From Bacteroidota bacterium (lineage in GTDB: Bacteria; Bacteroidota; Bacteroidia; Flavobacteriales_D; Crocinitomicaceae): a DNA stretch of 56,267 bases. The notes under the pieces were generated by a model that was not told where the DNA came from, did not search any database, and saw only the letters and a list, made by a program, of their open reading frames with translations. The position numbers and the translations under genes are program-made. Of this stretch, positions 54,181 through 56,267 are shown piece by piece (the first letter of the stretch is position 1; every line of letters begins with the position of its first letter). The stretch covers positions 1 through 56,267 of the forward strand of contig JASBTZ010000012.1 of assembly GCA_030148165.1 (NCBI GenBank), written 5' to 3'.

Positions 54181-55420
54181 GATCCGGTTTAATTACCCTG
54201 AGTTTTACAGGATGGTTAATACTAGGTTTCTCCCTCATGTGATCGCCAAATGCCTGCATATCACCAAGCAGTTTCTTATCAATGAGTCGTGAATAGTGTT
54301 GTGTCATTCTTATATCGGCATGTCCTAAGACATGTTGAATGGTTACAAGTGGTACGCCCGCTGTTAGAGCCAGCGTCGCGAAAGAATGGCGCGCGCAGTG
54401 ACTGGACAATGGCTTATCAATCGTGGCAAGTTTGGTAAGACGCTTTAAGTTTCGATTAAATGTTTGATTACAATAAACCGGTAGAAGCGTTCCTTTTTTA
54501 CGTGCCAGGTAATGGTTCTTGTATTTGTTCAGGATTTGGAGGGCTTCATCGAATAAAGGTGTAGTGTAGGCAATCTTCGTTTTCTTTCGATTGCCTCGAA
54601 TTACAAGCTGTTCTCCCTGGCGTTCAATCTGATCTTCTGATAATTCGGCGAGATCAGAATACGAAAGCCCGGTTAGAGCCATAAAGAGAAACATGTCGCG
54701 AGTAAGTCGAAGCGAAGAGGAAATGTTTTCAAGATCTCTTAGATCATCGACTTCTTCTTCCGTTAGGAACGTTCTTGGCTTTACTTTTTTCGATAGCTTA
54801 AGCCCAAGAAAGGGGTCGTTTTTGATCATCTCATACTGTTGGTAGTGAGAAGTAAAACGCTTTAATCTTTCGAAGTGCTTAACGCGGCCATTATTCTCTG
54901 AAGAGGTATTCTCCATCATCCACTGATTGAACTGATCGATAAACATTCGATCGTATTCTAGGATCGAAATATCTTTTCGACTATAGCAGTCCTTAATAAA
55001 TCGAGTTAGAAATTTCTGGGTCGTGTAGTAGTTCTTCAAAGTCCCTTGAGATAGGACGCCTCCTTTGACTTCTGTTTCCAGGAATCGAAGGAACTTGTCA
55101 AACAGTGATAAGAGATTCATTGACTTAATTGTTTTGGTCTTAAAAGCCATCTTTACATCTGATGGGTGTTTGAGTCTATCATGCCTTTGAAGCTCAAAGG
55201 CAAATCCTTTAACCTGATCGAGGAACTCTTCGAGTTTTTCTTGCTTTTGCTTATCTACAAGCTTTTGCTCCTTTGAATTGTATTCGTATGAATTATTAAT
55301 TGAGATTCCAGTACAAATCTCCGATTGTTTATTTATGTATTTGATTCGAACGTATAGCGCAACAGCATCCCTTTGCTTTCGTGTAATAATGCTAAACGTG
55401 ATTCTATCATTGGTTTTCAT
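54155..55420 (-). CDS. Tyrosine recombinase/integrase of the Bacteroidota element type
   Basis: 421 residues. Arm-binding domain (about 1-90), core-binding SAM-like domain (about 100-200), catalytic domain (about 215-385). Catalytic residues: HCAR at 341-344 (H341, R344), GH at 366-367, nucleophile Y376 in MTQHYSRL. The first conserved Arg position has Ser (S253 in LTGLSYSDL), as in IntDOT-like integrases of Bacteroidota. It should integrate or excise the island at the tRNA-Pro 3' end 550 bases away. Start ATG at 55420. Confidence 0.95.
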   Translation of the reverse strand: MKTNDRITFSIITRKQRDAVALYVRIKYINKQSEICTGISINNSYEYNSKEQKLVDKQKQEKLEEFLDQVKGFAFELQRHDRLKHPSDVKMAFKTKTIKSMNLLSLFDKFLRFLETEVKGGVLSQGTLKNYYTTQKFLTRFIKDCYSRKDISILEYDRMFIDQFNQWMMENTSSENNGRVKHFERLKRFTSHYQQYEMIKNDPFLGLKLSKKVKPRTFLTEEEVDDLRDLENISSSLRLTRDMFLFMALTGLSYSDLAELSEDQIERQGEQLVIRGNRKKTKIAYTTPLFDEALQILNKYKNHYLARKKGTLLPVYCNQTFNRNLKRLTKLATIDKPLSSHCARHSFATLALTAGVPLVTIQHVLGHADIRMTQHYSRLIDKKLLGDMQAFGDHMREKPSINHPVKLRVIKPDRDEKHSGT

Positions 55421-55900
55421 TTTAAAAGTATTGAGTTAACATGAATTCATTAACCCTACCTTCAACAAAGGTAAGGTACAATTACTCACTGCGCAACTCA
55501 CTAAGCAGCTCTGAAGGCCCCGTCACATCTACATTTTTGTAGAAAAAACACATCGTAATTATGTTCCTTTTAAGCCTATTTTTCCAACCTATTTAGAATT
55601 TCAGCAGGATACGAAACGATTTTTGACAGATTCTCTCAAGGGTAGATCACAACACAACAATCCTGTTATTTGAATGCGATTTTCGTGCTCCAATCTTTCT
55701 GAAAAGCAGGATACGTAAGGCATGGAAATTATTTTCGAAAAAGTAGAGCGTAAAATGAAAGCCAAAAAGAGGTCAAAAAAAAGTAATATAATTTTTCAAC
55801 AGCGTTTTTGTTAATTCAACAGCTCGTAAATGATTTCCGGTCATTTCCCGTAATGGAATTTCATGTCGCGAAAAAAGTGAGTAAATTAGTGAGTTGGCGG
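55421..55900. other. Integrase upstream region (480 bases), no gene
   Basis: It holds TTACTCACT and AACTCACTAA (55482-55504) and, on the minus strand at 55876-55895, the same two modules joined in the opposite order. An ORF of 64 codons at 55773-55967 runs into the tRNA terminator and looks spurious. The layout (repeated short motifs between integrase and tRNA end) fits integrase arm-binding sites. Confidence 0.4.
55876..55895 (-). repeat. Interspersed 20-bp motif, copy D
   Basis: Minus-strand AACTCACTAATTTACTCACT, three mismatches from copy A and inverted relative to it. It lies 76 bases inside attR; copy A lies 63 bases inside attL. Confidence 0.5.
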
Positions 55901-55924
55901 ATTTGTTAGGGTCCCCTAACAAAT
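55901..55924. promoter_or_regulatory. Perfect 11-bp inverted repeat beside the attachment site
   Basis: ATTTGTTAGGG-TC-CCCTAACAAAT, two perfect 11-base arms. It lies between copy D of the motif and the tRNA-Pro terminator. It could be an operator, or a binding site for recombination proteins. Confidence 0.5.
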
Positions 55925-55960
55925 AAAACCCGCATCTGTAAAGGGATACAGAGCGGGTTT
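55925..55960 (-). terminator. Terminator of tRNA-Pro
   Basis: AAAACCCGC and GCGGGTTT close a stem with an inner TCTGTA/TACAGA pair; on the minus strand it follows the tRNA 3' end and is followed by a T-rich run. Confidence 0.8.
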
Positions 55961-55970
55961 CTAACAATTG

Positions 55971-55985
55971 TTGTCGGGGTGGCAG
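55971..55985 (+). repeat. Right attachment-site candidate (attR) inside tRNA-Pro
   Basis: TTGTCGGGGTGGCAG, identical to 11150-11164 in the same orientation, covering the tRNA 3' acceptor strand, discriminator base and three bases beyond. Confidence 0.6.
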
Positions 55986-56048
55986 GATTCGAACCTGCGA
56001 CCTCCTGGTCCCAAACCAGGCGCGATGACCGGGCTACGCTACACCCCG
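55974..56048 (-). tRNA. tRNA-Pro(TGG)
   Basis: Read on the minus strand: acceptor stem CGGGGTG with CACCCCG, D-arm GCGTAGCCCGGTCATCGC, anticodon arm CCTGG-TTTGGGA-CCAGG with anticodon TGG, T-arm GCAGG-TTCGAAT-CCTGC, discriminator A, no encoded CCA. 75 bases. A strong promoter and a terminator flank it. Its 3' end is the apparent integration site of the island. Confidence 0.95.
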
Positions 56049-56092
56049 AACAGTCTTTCAAAAACTCTCTGATCGTCCTCAGAAAGTGCGTG

Positions 56093-56122
56093 CAAAAATA
56101 AGGAATTACTTTAATTGTACAA
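56093..56122 (-). promoter_or_regulatory. Promoter of tRNA-Pro
   Basis: On the minus strand TTG, then exactly 19 bases, then TATTTTTG: a full match to the Bacteroidota promoter layout, 45 bases before the tRNA 5' end. It provides a local reference for reading the other promoters in the window. Confidence 0.75.
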
Positions 56123-56142
56123 TCTTTATTTTGCAATTCTTT

Positions 56143-56267
56143 GCGGTGAGAGGGGGATTACCCGTACCTGTTGCACAGGTACGGTGGTCTCCGCTTCGCT
56201 TCGGCACGAACCCCGTTGGGTTCTCATCCAAAGTCACCTTATTTCATGGCGGTGAGAGGGGGATTAC
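56143..56267. repeat. 19-bp direct repeats with hairpin at the window's right edge
   Basis: GCGGTGAGAGGGGGATTAC occurs at 56143-56161 and again at 56249-56267, 106 bases apart. Between them CCGTACCTGT and ACAGGTACGG pair around a TGC loop (from about 56162). The pattern GGTGAGAGGGGGATT recalls the 3' part of a tRNA gene read from the minus strand, but the T-loop TTCGAA is missing. The second copy is cut by the window end. Confidence 0.5.

Larger units (their letters stand above)
11150..55985. mobile_element. Putative integrated genomic island at tRNA-Pro(TGG)
   Basis: About 44.8 kb lies between two same-orientation copies of the 15-base tRNA-Pro 3' end. The intact tRNA is at the right end, and a tyrosine recombinase lies about 550 bases inside it with an HTH excisionase-like gene. 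Left of 11150 all genes are core; inside are secreted proteins, small unknown genes and a restriction locus, i.e. accessory content. A 20-bp motif near the left end (11227-11246) recurs inverted near the right end (55876-55895). There are no conjugation, relaxase or phage structural genes, so it is not obviously self-mobile. The island could equally be several insertions stacked at one site. Confidence 0.5.

Noticed and set aside
55773-55967. 64-codon minus-strand ORF between integrase and tRNA
   Set aside because: It covers the tRNA terminator and palindrome and shows no coding features.
55906-56136. 76-codon minus-strand ORF across the tRNA gene
   Set aside because: It is a reading of the tRNA-Pro gene and its terminator, not a protein gene.
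1-56267. CRISPR arrays, rRNA genes, insertion sequences
   Set aside because: No regularly spaced repeats, no rRNA-like sequence and no transposase were found by reading.

Overview
This window comes from a low-GC Bacteroidota chromosome, most likely order Flavobacteriales and close to Crocinitomicaceae/Cryomorphaceae. The evidence is several secreted proteins ending in type IX secretion (T9SS) sorting domains, three of them with the variant tail IYSDGTTEKVFRVE or a close relative, Bacteroidota-type promoters (TTG-N19-TAnnTTTG), and best-recognised proteins that all look flavobacterial. No database search was possible.

Layout. (1) 1-11.1 kb is conserved core: a partial DsbD-domain gene, a small unknown gene, tsaD, a TamB-family gene divergent from it, accC, sucC, map and two small unknown genes. 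(2) About 11.15-55.99 kb looks like a 44.8 kb integrated island. A 15-bp copy of the 3' end of tRNA-Pro lies at 11150-11164 and the intact tRNA-Pro lies at 55974-56048, with a tyrosine recombinase, an excisionase-like HTH protein and a Cys-rich protein just inside the tRNA end. (3) The left part of the island (11.3-38.2 kb) is surface biology: six large T9SS cargo proteins with FG-GAP, Asp-box, SBBP and other propeller-like repeats, a smaller T9SS protein with the variant tail, an S74-chaperone tail-fibre-like protein, a membrane-spanning propeller/LytTR regulator, and a tight run of nine small, mostly exported unknown proteins. (4) The right part (39.9-53.2 kb) is the most interesting: a type I restriction-modification locus (hsdM, hsdS, hsdR) rebuilt with signalling parts. 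It has a WYL regulator, a protein fusing a methyltransferase-like domain (motif IV TPPF rather than NPPF), half a specificity subunit and a histidine-kinase module, a response regulator fused to a cold-shock domain, a double cold-shock/DUF3825 protein, a two-helix membrane protein, and a 55-aa unannotated protein.

How the parts work together. Four transcription units in region 4 (the 55-aa gene; methylase-kinase plus response regulator; hsdM-hsdS; cold-shock/DUF3825-membrane protein-hsdR) each have the same promoter: a 17-bp palindrome of consensus GTGCRGTN3RSYGCAY, then exactly 10 bp, then a TAnnTTTG-like -7 box. This ties them into one regulon, with the WYL protein as the obvious candidate regulator. 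I infer a phospho-relay-controlled type I restriction system in which a methylase-like/TRD sensor kinase reads DNA and signals to an RNA-binding (cold-shock) response regulator. I do not know a described defence system with this composition.

Limits: functions are from motif reading only, most secreted proteins have no assignable activity, and the island's extent rests on a 15-bp repeat plus similar flanking terminators.
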